Positions 1 through 8,264 of a stretch of 64,000 bases of DNA are shown piece by piece (within the stretch, counting starts at the first letter, position 1; each line of letters opens with the position of its first letter). Where the stretch lies: the NCBI GenBank assembly GCA_903850425.1, contig CAINLR010000136.1, positions 1 through 64,000 on the forward strand, in the 5' to 3' direction. The position numbers and the translations under genes were made by a program. The notes below the pieces were generated by a model, which did not search any database, had not been told where the DNA came from, and was given only the letters and a program-made list of their open reading frames with translations. The DNA comes from an uncultured Verrucomicrobia subdivision 3 bacterium (GTDB lineage Bacteria; Verrucomicrobiota; Verrucomicrobiia; Limisphaerales; UBA11358).

Positions 1-2
1 CC

Positions 3-152
3 CTCGCCGCCGCGCAAGGCCAGGCCGATTCGGCAAAATTATTGCCCGCGGTGAAGCGCGAATTATCCGGCGATGAACTTACTCAGGCCAGACAACTCGT
101 GAAAGAGTTCCATTTGCGCCCGCCCAAGAATTCTGGTCCGCACGCCAATTAG
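3..152 (+). CDS. C-terminal tail of a Sel1/TPR-like repeat protein (partial)
   Basis: The reading frame is open from the window edge to a TAG and gives 49 residues. It starts LAAAQGQADSAKLL and ends in a charged helix and a short polar tail. The pattern of a LAAAQG helix followed by a spaced Leu/Pro helix and a Q/A-rich final helix is what usually closes Sel1-like repeat proteins, which act as protein-protein interaction scaffolds. The N-terminal part lies outside the window, so the length and any signal peptide cannot be judged. This is a family guess from the repeat periodicity only. Confidence 0.45.
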   Translation, partial: LAAAQGQADSAKLLPAVKRELSGDELTQARQLVKEFHLRPPKNSGPHAN

Positions 153-284
153 CCCGGCCTTTTCACACTGACGTGCGGAATGATTTGGTGGGGAAATTTG
201 CGTGAGATTTGGGCAGGTAAGTGATAGAAGGGGCGGATTTTTCGACGCAGTGAGCAGACTGCCCCCAACCCCCGTTGTTTTTCA

Positions 285-812
285 ATGTTCCGGGGCAGCA
301 CCGGTGGCTGGACCCTAAATGCGGACCACATGCGCGTCGGGATAACGCGCACCTTGTTCCCATTTTTTGCCGGCTTGCTGTTATCACGGATCTCGCGGCC
401 GGCCTCCACCAAAAATGCTTTCTTATGGTGCAGTCTGCTGGTGGTGGTTGTTTTGTTGATGCCCCGAATCGGCGGTGCCGAGCATCTTTGGATGAATGGC
501 TCATTCGAAGTGTTTTGCATGATCATTGTTTTTCCCCTGATTGTATATCTCTGTGCCAGCGGGGTGGTGCGGGGTCAAACGGAAGATAGGATTTGCAAGT
601 TTCTCGGCGATCTTTCTTATCCCTTATACATGACACATTATGTGCTCGTTTATTTTTCCATGGCCTGGGTCAGCAATCACAGTGGCATTACCCTGCAGCA
701 GGCCTGGCCAAAGGCATTGCTCACGTTTTCAGGAGCAATCGTGTTGGCTTATGCCAGTTCCAAGTTGTTCGATGAGCCGGTAAGAGCCTGGTTGCGAAAA
801 AAACTGAAGTAG
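285..812 (+). pseudogene. Acyltransferase 3 (OafA/YrhL-like) C-terminal fragment, 5' truncated
   Basis: The 175-residue frame has about five hydrophobic helices and the block GDLSYPLYMTHY, which marks the last third of acyltransferase-3 membrane enzymes. These enzymes transfer acyl groups to surface sugars. Family members are about 350-400 residues with a catalytic His near the N-terminus, so half of the protein including that His is missing. Upstream the frame stays open only to a stop at 225-227, and those codons do not look like the family. The 5' half has therefore been lost by deletion or rearrangement. The first ATG at 285 is unlikely to be a real start, and no function is expected. Confidence 0.65.
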
Positions 813-972
813 CGAGAAGGATTGAGTCAATCGCGGTTGCCTCCGGCAACTTGCCCCCCAACCATGGCGGATTACACACTGTGGTTTACAAACAAGCGCG
901 TCGCTTACTGGGCCAGCCTCGGAGACCAGCACACGGGATGGTTCCCCGATTCGTGCCTGACTGCCCACCGGT

Positions 973-2742
973 TCACCGGTCCATCAGCAGCCATTCCTGT
1001 GGCCGGCTACTGGCCACCAGCTCCAGCCCGACGGTGGCCAAGAACTGGTTGTTGAAGTCCAAATCGGTGGAACGTGCGGTGACCCAGCGCGAAGGGACAT
1101 CCCCGATCGTTTTGTCGTAGCGGTTGGTCGCCCCGGTTTCGTCAATCACGGGCCGGCCGAAATAATTTTCCAGTTCGCTGGTGAATTCGGGTATCGACTT
1201 GCTGCGGCCAAAATCCCGGGTGGCCTTGGATTGCAACAACTGTGGGTCTTTTGCGCGGAGCACCAGCACATCGGTGTTTCGGGTCTCCAGATGCCACGAC
1301 AGTTCATACTGCTGCCGGAGAAATTGTTTCGCCGCCGATTGCAGAGCTGCCTGAGGCTGGTTGGTGACGGTTACAATGACGTCATAGCAATTGGTCCAGT
1401 GACCGTGGGTCCACGCCTCAGGAAATTCCGTATGCGTATAATCCTGGCCGTAGGCGTCCGCTACCAGTTCGGAGAACGTGATGTGCAGGTTCGCCATCCG
1501 GCCGTCAATCCAGCCGTAATGCGTGCCCATGCCGTTTGCGGGATTGAAGGCATAATGACTTTCACGCACCACGAGCACTGGCGGCGCGGCCTTGAGCTGC
1601 TTGCGATATTTGTCGGAATGGCGGCGGTCGAGTTTGAGCCAGAACGCGTCGTCAATCGGTGTGGAAACAAAGGGCGCTTCCGCTGAAAGTTTCATTGAAG
1701 GATTTTTCTTATTAAACGAAAAAAAGATTGTCACCAGTGCCAGCAATAAGACCAACCCCACCATCAGCATCGACTTCAATTGTTTTTTGGTCATCGGCTG
1801 TCCCGAAATGCGAATCGGGCTTGTCCTTGCCGCCGGCCCTGTGAGCAGCCAATGAATCAATCCCGCCACCATCGCCAAATCGATCAGGAGGGTGAAGATG
1901 GCAAATGGTGTCCGCACATTCACCAGCTGGGAGATGGAGAACGGCGTGCTGAAAGTCCCGTTGCGCTCGCCCGCGCCAAAGGATACCCAGTGGAAAATGG
2001 CTAGGAAGGGAATTAAAAATACGAAGCTGGCCAACTTGCCATACACTTTGTTTTCCAGCCGATACAGCAGCAGCATGACGCCGCCGCAGAAAAACACGGC
2101 GCCCGCCGCATACATCAGCCAGTTCGGCCGGCCGCTGTCCGGCGGCACAAAGCCAACGCCAATGCCCGCCAGCAGAAATATCACACCCATCAAGACCGGC
2201 GGCTTGTCCATCATCACGCTACCATCCGGTTGCACTCGGATGGAGGATGGCGGCGCGCCGGGGATTTGCGCCCGCGCGGCGGCCCTTTGAATTTGCAGGA
2301 ACATGATACCAAACAGCGTGAACGCCGTTCCCACGCCCAGGCAAATCCAGGTGCCGCCGTGGATCCCCGTTTCCAACACCGCGTCCGCTGGGTCGCCCGG
2401 CGAGTAATGCACGGAAACTTTTTTGCCAACGGGATAGCGGTTGAGGATTCCCTGTGCATATCCCGATTCCGCGGACATCTGCCCGATGGTGACTTTGTCG
2501 CCCGTGTAAAGCGTGCCCGCCACCTGATAGCCGTATGTGACCTTCGCCGAGTAGGTCGTGCCGCCATCATTGGCGTCGTGAGACATCATCTCCGCAATCT
2601 GAACGATGCCGTCGGTCACCGGCCAATGTTCCGCCCGCAGGCTGTTGGCGAAAATCCAAATCCCAGTGCCAGCGGTGACGAGACCAATGACGATGAACAA
2701 CGAACAAAAAAGCTGTGCGCCACGACTGGACATCTGGGCCAT
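973..2742 (-). CDS. Membrane protein: DUF3592 domain fused to a DUF3738-like domain
   Basis: The protein has 589 residues. Residues about 15-150 resemble DUF3592: one N-terminal helix, an extracytoplasmic beta domain with YPVGKKVSVHY and a second helix. More transmembrane segments follow at about 180-225, 235-255, 280-300 and 325-347. The remaining 240 residues look extracytoplasmic. They contain FGRPVIDETG followed by a YD pair and end in LGLELVASSRPQEWLLMD, which matches the layout of the DUF3738/TIGR03435 family of soil bacteria. That combination is unusual in my experience. The function is unknown. It is a single gene with no operon partner. Confidence 0.65.
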   Translation of the reverse strand: MAQMSSRGAQLFCSLFIVIGLVTAGTGIWIFANSLRAEHWPVTDGIVQIAEMMSHDANDGGTTYSAKVTYGYQVAGTLYTGDKVTIGQMSAESGYAQGILNRYPVGKKVSVHYSPGDPADAVLETGIHGGTWICLGVGTAFTLFGIMFLQIQRAAARAQIPGAPPSSIRVQPDGSVMMDKPPVLMGVIFLLAGIGVGFVPPDSGRPNWLMYAAGAVFFCGGVMLLLYRLENKVYGKLASFVFLIPFLAIFHWVSFGAGERNGTFSTPFSISQLVNVRTPFAIFTLLIDLAMVAGLIHWLLTGPAARTSPIRISGQPMTKKQLKSMLMVGLVLLLALVTIFFSFNKKNPSMKLSAEAPFVSTPIDDAFWLKLDRRHSDKYRKQLKAAPPVLVVRESHYAFNPANGMGTHYGWIDGRMANLHITFSELVADAYGQDYTHTEFPEAWTHGHWTNCYDVIVTVTNQPQAALQSAAKQFLRQQYELSWHLETRNTDVLVLRAKDPQLLQSKATRDFGRSKSIPEFTSELENYFGRPVIDETGATNRYDKTIGDVPSRWVTARSTDLDFNNQFLATVGLELVASSRPQEWLLMDR

Positions 2743-2922
2743 GAACCGAGTCTTATCACGAGCGTCACACTCCCGCCATTACATTTCATGTCGATTTTCG
2801 GAAGGCGAATGAAGGATATTATGTTCACGAGTTCACCCGGTGTGGAATGCTCCCCTAAAATTGAGCCATGAGTTATGAGAGTTGCTGGCGGTGCGAAGCG
2901 CCGTCAGGAACACTGATAACCG

Positions 2923-3090
2923 ATGAAACGAACGAGACACAGTCCGGAACAAATCGTGACGAAGCTGCATCAAGCGGCCACGGAGTTGGCGATGGAGTTA
3001 CGTCGCTCATTCCGCAGCATCTTGCCAGAGATGACGCCAGAAGGGAAACCGCGAAATATGCGAAAGGTGCTTCCGCACTGGCACCATTAA
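2923..3090 (+). mobile_element. IS3-family transposase OrfA remnant
   Basis: The 55-codon frame begins MKRTRHSPEQIVTKLHQA, which fits the first helix of IS3-family OrfA proteins (consensus KRxRxSPEQIVxKLRxA). After residue 18 the similarity is lost: the helix-turn-helix core and the leucine zipper are absent, and no orfB with a DDE domain follows. This is a dead fragment that records a past insertion. Confidence 0.6.
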
Positions 3091-3663
3091 TTACAGAGCG
3101 ACAGTCAGGATTTTTTGCCGGCGTGGGCGGTTGCCAGGGTTTCAAAGACGACACAAACGCTGCCCCCCCAAGGGCGGTGGTGAGCCAACCATCTAAAGCC
3201 GTGTCCTCGACGATAGGCAACGCCTCGCGTCCTAATGCTGGATCAGGCCGGACGTAGTCTCGCGGCCTTCGGTCACGCTGCCGGCAATGTGACCGACATT
3301 ACCCAGCCGAGGAACGAAGTGACGAGGTTTCGACGCCGGACAGCGCGCTGAATCATCCGCCCACCTGAACCGTTCAACAGACCTGCAACCATTCGAAAAC
3401 CTGCGCCGTCCTAATCGCGCGCGCTGTCAGCGAAAGGCACGCCGAGAGTGACTTTCGTAAACCTGTGAAGGCGTGCCGGTGCTGGCGTAGCGGTGGCGTT
3501 AGCCGCCGCCGCCAGCATGAGCGCCGGCGTCCGCGCGCGGGAATTGGCATTCGTGAATGGAGACCGTGAAATTGCCGCGCGATTCGTCATTGTTGAGCGC
3601 AGCGAACAAACTGCCTATTGAGCAGAGCGAACTGATTTTATGTTCACTGGAACGCAATGCTGC

Positions 3664-3692
3664 TTGTCATGTAGCTACAACAGGGCTACATT
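3664..3692 (+). promoter_or_regulatory. Promoter with embedded palindromic operator for the RelB/YafQ pair
   Basis: TTGTCA (3664-3669) and TACATT (3687-3692) are separated by 17 bases, a good sigma-70-type spacing. The spacer begins with the perfect palindrome TGTAGCTACA (3670-3679), and a further half-site GCTACA follows at 3685-3690. This is the usual arrangement for autorepression by a ribbon-helix-helix antitoxin. Transcription would start at about 3699, on or next to the ATG, so the mRNA may be leaderless. Confidence 0.55.
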
Positions 3693-3698
3693 CACGGC

Positions 3699-3959
3699 AT
3701 GAGTAAAACCGCAACCATCCGCACCCGTATTGAACCGGGCTTGAAGAACGAGGTGGAGAGCATCCTTTCGCAACTGGGGCTGACGGCTTCCGAAACGGTG
3801 CACCTGCTTTACCGGCAGATCAAAATGCAACGTGGATTGCCCTTTGATGTGCGAATTCCGAACGTGCTCACCGCGCGCACGCTCACCGCCAGCAAGGCGG
3901 GCCGGAATGTGAAACGGTTCGGCAGCAAAAAAGAACTCTTTGCCGACCTGGGATTGTGA
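3699..3959 (+). CDS. RelB/DinJ-family antitoxin
   Basis: The protein has 86 residues. The N-terminal strand MSKTATIRTRIEPGLK, then helices with LGLTASETVHLLYRQI and GLPFDVRIPN, follow the RelB/DinJ ribbon-helix-helix layout. The C-terminal tail (RFGSKKELFADLGL) would wrap the toxin. It should neutralise the YafQ-type toxin encoded next and repress the shared promoter as a complex. The stop codon overlaps the toxin start by four bases, so the two are translationally coupled. No Shine-Dalgarno site precedes the ATG. Length and motif order are normal for the family, so the antitoxin looks intact. Confidence 0.85.
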   Translation: MSKTATIRTRIEPGLKNEVESILSQLGLTASETVHLLYRQIKMQRGLPFDVRIPNVLTARTLTASKAGRNVKRFGSKKELFADLGL

Positions 3960-4231
3960 GAACTTTCAGTCGCACCAGCCAATTCAAGAAGGATGTCAAA
4001 CTGGCCGGCAAACGCGGCAAAGACATGGCGAAACTCAAGGCCGTGTTGGAGCTTCTGATTGGCGGGGAGCCGTTGCCAGCCACCTGCAAAGATCATCCAC
4101 TGCGCGGGAATTTTGCCGGCAGCCGCGACTGTCATCTTGAACCGGACTGGCTGCTCATTTACACACTTGCTGAAAACGACACCCACGTCTGCTTTGAACG
4201 CACCGGCTCGCACAGCGATTTGTTCCGCTGA
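3956..4231 (+). CDS. YafQ/RelE-type mRNA interferase toxin
   Basis: The protein has 91 residues and starts at a GTG that overlaps the antitoxin stop. The pattern SxQFKKDVK, HPLRGNFAGSRDCHLEPDWLLIY and the terminal RTGSHSDLF is that of YafQ toxins, which cleave mRNA on the ribosome. The acidic residue and His in DCHLEPDW and the His in GSHSDLF match the positions of the known catalytic residues. The pair lies in a region full of mobile-element debris, a common setting for addiction modules. It appears intact. Confidence 0.85.
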   Translation: MRTFSRTSQFKKDVKLAGKRGKDMAKLKAVLELLIGGEPLPATCKDHPLRGNFAGSRDCHLEPDWLLIYTLAENDTHVCFERTGSHSDLFR

Positions 4232-4259
4232 CAGTCCCCGTCTTATGCCGACGGCAACA

Positions 4260-4280
4260 GAAGCATCGGAATGATGCTTC
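4260..4280 (+). terminator. Hairpin after the toxin gene
   Basis: GAAGCATC and GATGCTTC form a perfect 8-bp stem with loop GGAAT, 29 bases after the toxin stop. No U-tract follows, so termination would be weak or factor-assisted. Confidence 0.3.
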
Positions 4281-4435
4281 ATTGCTGGCACATTCGTATT
4301 CAAAAATACCGTCAAGCGAGAATCGTAAAAATATTCGTCGGCGTGTGCCGGTGTGTGACATCGTGCGTCAGCATCCGTCATTCGTGCATTTTGGGGTGAT
4401 CTAAATTGTCGAAAAACCGGTGCTAAAGTGCGCTC

Positions 4436-4723
4436 GTGCCCGTCAACTCGACCCATCCTGAATAGGACGCCAACGTCCTCGCCTGGCAACGCGCGCGGGA
4501 CGTCTTCTCAGGAGAAGATGCGGTCAAAGCGGCTGCCGAAAAATATCTGCCTCGTCTGGATTGTCAGGATGACACCGAGTATCGCGCCTACAAAAATCGT
4601 GCCTCTTTCTTCAATGCTTCCGCCCGCACTGCGGATGGCTTCGTCGGTCTTATCTTTCGCCGTGATCCGACTTTCAAACTTCCCGATGCCAAGAATGGTA
4701 TCTCGGCTGTTGCACGAGGATGA
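4436..4723 (+). pseudogene. Phage portal (DUF4055) N-terminal remnant with an internal stop
   Basis: Read from a GTG at 4436, the frame gives VPVNSTHPE, a TAG at 4463-4465, then DANVLAWQRARDVFSG, AEKYLPRLDCQDDTEYRAYK and ADGFVGLIFRRDPTF. This is the start of the DUF4055 portal family of tailed phages, where a Tyr or similar residue normally sits at the position of the TAG. Only about 95 of roughly 450 codons remain before the sequence changes to a different gene fragment. It is dead and records a prophage. Confidence 0.65.
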
Positions 4724-5206
4724 ATTGAATCTGCCGGTCGAAGCGCCGTTGCATTGGCGGGTCAAACTCCGTGATGGCACCAAGCTCGGCGTCATTCCCG
4801 ACCGCGTGTTCGCTTTGGAATACGCCGATCAAAATGGCCGGGTGCAGCGGGTCTATTATTTCCTGGAAGCGGATCGGGGCACCATGCCGGTCGTCCGCCA
4901 GAATTTATCACAGACCTCGTTCTACCGGAAGCTGCTCGCCTACGAAGCGACCTGGACCAACAAGGTTCACCAGGGCATCTGGGTATCCCCCGTTTCCGCG
5001 TGCTGACCGTCACCACCAGCCCGGCGCGCGTGAAATCGCTGCTGGACGCCTGCTCGCGGTTGCAGCGCGGGCATGGTTTATTTCTTTTCGCTGACCAGTC
5101 GGTGTTGCAGAAGGATCTACTTGCCGCCGTCAGGCAATGCGGCAAGGCCGCCGCCCTGTCCGCCCTCGTGGACTTGCCGGATCTGGCAAAGCCACACGTC
5201 TCCTGA
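4707..5206 (+). pseudogene. Replication-relaxation family protein, C-terminal remnant with a frameshift
   Basis: From about 4707 one frame reads LLHEDELNLPVEAP, VIPDRVFALEYAD, YYFLEADRGTMPV and SFYRKLLAYEA. The reading then continues one frame over from about 4978 as GIPRFRVLTVTTSPARVK and GHGLFLFADQSVL. Together these match the C-terminal half of replication-relaxation (MobC-like) proteins of plasmids and integrative elements. The N-terminal winged helix is missing and a single indel near 4974-4980 splits the rest. It is joined directly to the portal remnant, so two elements recombined here. Confidence 0.6.
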
Positions 5207-5291
5207 TTTTTCCTTCCGGGCGTTAGCGTGGCCAGTGGAGGCAGACCCATTTCCGGGCTGTCACGTTCATCACGACCACAGGAGTAATATT
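5176..5291 (+). repeat. Repeated leader, copy 1 (upstream of the primase gene)
   Basis: The copy begins with the imperfect palindrome GCCGG-AT-CTGGC at 5176, then CACACGTCTCC at 5193-5203, and ends GTTCATCAC, GGAG and TAATATTATG. The core lies 99 bases before the ATG. Copies 2 and 3 are at 8162 and 9726. Confidence 0.7.
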
Positions 5292-6341
5292 ATGGCAAAG
5301 ACAGCGTTCGTTGACTTCAAGGCCGTCAAAGCGGCCATCACCATGGAGCAGGTGTTGCAACACTACGGCCTGCTCGAAAAATTCAAACGCGGCACGGACA
5401 GTCTCAATGGTCCATGCCCCATCCACAATGGTAGCAATCCGACGCAGTTCCGGGTGAGCATCAGCAAGAATATCTGGAACTGTTTCAGTGAGTGCAAACA
5501 TGGCGGCAATGTCCTCGACTTCATCGCGGAGATGGAGAAGGTGAGCATCCATGCGGCGGCGTTGAAAGCCATCGGATGGTTCAAGCTCGATCCCCAAGCC
5601 ATGGCTGCCACAAGCGACAATGGTGAGCCTGGCGAAACCGACCGGCCGACACCGGCACCAACAGCGGCACCCAAACCGGCTTCACCGCCGAGGCCTGCGC
5701 CAGCATCGACACCCGAAAGCAGCGCGCCGAATACGCCGCTAAAGTTCCGGTTGGACAAGTTGGAGCGCAGCCATCCGTATCTTTTGGAGGAGCGCGGCCT
5801 GACGCCGGAAACCATTGTGGATTTTGGCATCGGCTTTTGTTCCAAGGGCATGATGGCCGACCGCATCGCCATTCCGATTCACAATGTCAAAGGCGAAGTC
5901 GTCGCGTATGCGGGACGGTTTAATGGTGTCCCACCGGAAGGTGCGCCCAAATACAAGCTGCCCGCCGGATTCCGGAAAGCACAAGAGTTGTTCAACCTTG
6001 ATCGAGCCATCAAAGAGTCGGCTGATGTTCCTTTGGTCATCGTCGAAGGTTTCTTCGATGCCATGAAGTTGCACCAGCACGGCTGTTGCAAGGTCGTTGC
6101 CCTCATGGGCAGCACGATGTCAGCCGCGCAGGAGCAGTTGATTCGACAGCACACCAACAGCCGCAGTCACGTCATCGTCATGCTCGACGAGAATGAGGCG
6201 GGCAAAGCGGGGCGCGAAGACATCGCGTGCCGCCTGTCCAAGTTCTGTTTCGTCCGGGTGCTTCAGTTCGATCAACCCGACATGGAGCCGGAACATCTGT
6301 CGGGCGAGGAGGTGCAGCAATTCATGGAGGGCACTCTGTGA
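5292..6341 (+). CDS. CHC2 zinc-finger and TOPRIM primase-like protein
   Basis: I start the gene at the ATG at 5292, which follows GGAG by six bases. The frame is open further upstream, but that part is the end of the replication-relaxation remnant. The protein has 349 residues. Residues 42-68 hold the zinc ligands C42, H45, C64 and C68, as in DnaG CHC2 domains. A Pro/Ala-rich linker spans about 108-150, and a TOPRIM core follows with VIVEGFFDAMKL and VIVMLDENEAG. The second acidic residue of the TOPRIM DxD is Asn here. It likely primes replication of a plasmid or integrative element. It is coupled to the DUF6166 gene by a four-base overlap. Confidence 0.8.
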   Translation: MAKTAFVDFKAVKAAITMEQVLQHYGLLEKFKRGTDSLNGPCPIHNGSNPTQFRVSISKNIWNCFSECKHGGNVLDFIAEMEKVSIHAAALKAIGWFKLDPQAMAATSDNGEPGETDRPTPAPTAAPKPASPPRPAPASTPESSAPNTPLKFRLDKLERSHPYLLEERGLTPETIVDFGIGFCSKGMMADRIAIPIHNVKGEVVAYAGRFNGVPPEGAPKYKLPAGFRKAQELFNLDRAIKESADVPLVIVEGFFDAMKLHQHGCCKVVALMGSTMSAAQEQLIRQHTNSRSHVIVMLDENEAGKAGREDIACRLSKFCFVRVLQFDQPDMEPEHLSGEEVQQFMEGTL

Positions 6342-6667
6342 AGCACTATTCCGGCCGGCGTGAAGGTCATGCCGTCATCGTCACCGTGGACGGACGCCGA
6401 CTCAATCCCCGGTTGGACTTGTGGAATCACAGTCCGACCGGGTTTGAATGGGGTTACGGCGGCAGTGGTCCGGCGCAACTGGCGCTGGCCATTCTGGCCG
6501 ACCATTGCGCGAATGCCGGACGGGCGTTGAATTGGTATCAACGCTTCAAATGGGTGGTGATTGCCGAACTGCCGCATCGCGAGTGGATTCTGACCAGCGA
6601 GGACATTGAACGCGGGTTGCAATCCCTGTGGGACGGCGAACCGGTGCTGGAAAATGTCGCATCCTAA
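6338..6667 (+). CDS. DUF6166 domain protein
   Basis: The start is the GTG at 6338, which overlaps the primase stop (GTGA). An in-frame ATG further upstream would overlap the primase gene by more than 100 bases. The 109-residue product has LDLWNHSPTGFEWGYGGSGPAQLALAIL in its first half, the hallmark of DUF6166, a small domain of unknown function found on phage and plasmid-like elements. The C-terminal half (RFKWVVIAELPH and a short acidic helix) is also typical. The tight coupling to the primase suggests a role in the same element. Confidence 0.7.
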   Translation: MKHYSGRREGHAVIVTVDGRRLNPRLDLWNHSPTGFEWGYGGSGPAQLALAILADHCANAGRALNWYQRFKWVVIAELPHREWILTSEDIERGLQSLWDGEPVLENVAS

Positions 6668-6674
6668 AAAACCA

Positions 6675-6701
6675 CCTCGACCATTTTGGCCGGGGCTTTT
6701 T
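6675..6701 (+). terminator. Rho-independent terminator after the DUF6166 gene
   Basis: CCTCGACC (6675-6682) pairs with GGCCGGGG (6688-6695) with one mismatch and one wobble. TTTTT follows at 6697-6701, and the hairpin begins eight bases after the stop codon. Confidence 0.6.
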
Positions 6702-6832
6702 GTCAGTTGCAATCTAATGTCGGGGTCATGCCAAACTGGTGAATCGGCGATTTCACTGCCAGGCCATGCCCCTTCACAGTTTTTCTGATAATCCTTGAAT
6801 ATGTGGATTGTGTATCCCATATTACTAGCATA

Positions 6833-7990
6833 ATGAATGCGCTCGTTCAAAGGCCACGCGTATTGGAGGCCGTGAGGCAGGCCCTCAAGCGGTCCCCGGT
6901 GGTTGCCCTTTTGGGGCCGCGGCAATGCGGCAAGACAACCTTGGCTCACCAGTTAACCGGTGCTGACAGCCACTTTTTTGACTTGGAAAGCACGCTGGAT
7001 CGTCAGGCTCTTTCGCTGGCAGCGGAGCGCACCCTCGCACCACTCCGGGGGATGGTGGTCTTGGATGAAGTTCAAACCATGCCGCAGCTCCTGCCCGTGT
7101 TGCGGGTGCTCGCTGATCGGCGCGAAACCCCCGCCCGCTTCCTACTGCTGGGTAGCGCCTCCCCCGATTTGATCCGGGGTGCGGCCGAGTCTCTGGCTGG
7201 CCGGGTGGCCTTCGTGCAATTGGGTGGCTTTGATGTGACCGAAACCGGGGCGGATAGCGCGGATCAGCTCTGGGAACGAGGCGGCTTTCCGCGCTCATTT
7301 CTGGCTCCGAATGACGCCGGGAGTTATGCGTGGCGTCAGGATTTTATCGAGACTTTCCTCAGCCGGGATACGGCGCGGTTCGGCATTGCCCTGCCACCCG
7401 AGGGGTTGCGGCGATTCTGGACGATGCTCGCCCATCTGCATGGCGGTTCGCTGAATGCGGCGGAATTGGGTCGCGCGTTGGATCTCGACCAGAAGACCGC
7501 GAGTCGCTATGTGGACATCCTGTGTGGCGCGTTTCTGGTGCGACGCCTGCCGCCGTGGTTTGAAAACACCGGCAAGCGGCTGGTCAAAGCGCACAAGATA
7601 TACCTACGTGACACAGGTTTGCTGCATGCGCTGTTGGGATTGCGGACGCCGATGGAGGTGCGGTCGCATCCGCGCCTCGGCGCGTCGTGGGAGGGTTTTG
7701 CCCTGGAACACGCCATCAACCTATGCAATGCGGAACGGGACGCTTATTTTTGGGGAACCCATGGCGGGGCCGAGTTGGATCTGCTCATCAACCGGGGCGG
7801 AGCCAAGATCGGTTTTGAATTCAAATTCTCCGAGTTGCCCACCACCACCAAATCCATGCGCGTGGCGATGACGGATTTGAAGTTGAAACGTTTGTTCGTA
7901 GTTTATCCGGGCACGCGCCGATTTGAATTGGACGACGACATTATTGCTTTGCCGTTGACGGGGCTGCTCGCCGAATCCGCGAGCTTGTAA
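6833..7990 (+). CDS. AAA_14/DUF4143 family ATPase
   Basis: I prefer the ATG at 6833 (385 residues). A GTG start at 6803 would add ten unlikely residues. The N-terminal half is a P-loop domain with Walker A GPRQCGKTT at residues 28-36, an FDLES strand and Walker B VVLDEVQ. The C-terminal half is the DUF4143 domain: WERGGFPRSFLA, YLRDTGLLHALLG and a PD-(D/E)XK-like end with GAELDLLI and GFEFKFSE. These proteins are common near mobile DNA and their role is uncertain. A restriction or defence link has been suggested because of the nuclease-like fold. The gene stands alone. Confidence 0.8.
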   Translation: MNALVQRPRVLEAVRQALKRSPVVALLGPRQCGKTTLAHQLTGADSHFFDLESTLDRQALSLAAERTLAPLRGMVVLDEVQTMPQLLPVLRVLADRRETPARFLLLGSASPDLIRGAAESLAGRVAFVQLGGFDVTETGADSADQLWERGGFPRSFLAPNDAGSYAWRQDFIETFLSRDTARFGIALPPEGLRRFWTMLAHLHGGSLNAAELGRALDLDQKTASRYVDILCGAFLVRRLPPWFENTGKRLVKAHKIYLRDTGLLHALLGLRTPMEVRSHPRLGASWEGFALEHAINLCNAERDAYFWGTHGGAELDLLINRGGAKIGFEFKFSELPTTTKSMRVAMTDLKLKRLFVVYPGTRRFELDDDIIALPLTGLLAESASL

Positions 7991-8161
7991 AGCAAGTTTA
8001 CAGTCGAAGCTTCCAACGTATCTTCCGCAGCTTTTTCAAGGATGAAAAACGGCGGCACCGAGGCCGATTTTCATGCTTGCGGTTACGCCGACGGTAATTA
8101 GCCACAGACTTCCGGTCTGAGCCCGACTGGTTTTCTGATCGCGACCGGGCCATTCGCTTTT

Positions 8162-8264
8162 GCCGGTTCCGGCAAGTCCACACGTCTCCTCAGATTCACG
8201 GTGATGTCCTACGCTTCACAGTGGATTCACAAATCAAAACCACACACCAGAAAGGAGATTCATC
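8162..8264 (+). repeat. Repeated leader, copy 2 (upstream of the zinc-ribbon gene)
   Basis: The copy begins with the perfect palindrome GCCGG-TT-CCGGC, then CACACGTCTCC at 8179-8189, 86 bases before the ATG, and ends in the ribosome binding site AAAGGAG. A hairpin CAGAC-TTCCG-GTCTG at 8105-8119 just upstream has a degenerate counterpart near copy 3. Confidence 0.7.

Larger units (their letters stand above)
2743..3698. other. Gene-poor stretch with an IS3 remnant
   Basis: About 950 bases lie between the DUF3592 gene and the toxin-antitoxin pair. Apart from the transposase remnant at 2923-3090 I see no credible gene. A short inverted repeat GGTCAC/GTGACC lies at 3271-3276 and 3289-3294. The decamer TTATGTTCAC occurs at 2819-2828 and 3638-3647, which could be a scar of an insertion or chance. 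Confidence 0.5.

Noticed and set aside
2819-3647. Direct repeat TTATGTTCAC flanking the IS3 remnant as a target-site duplication
   Set aside because: IS3 elements usually duplicate 3-5 bases, the remnant is much shorter than the interval, and one 10-base match over this distance may be chance.
5073-5291. N-terminal extension of the primase back to 5073
   Set aside because: The extra 73 residues are the replication-relaxation remnant and leader read in another frame. The ATG at 5292 has a good ribosome site and begins the family's conserved part.
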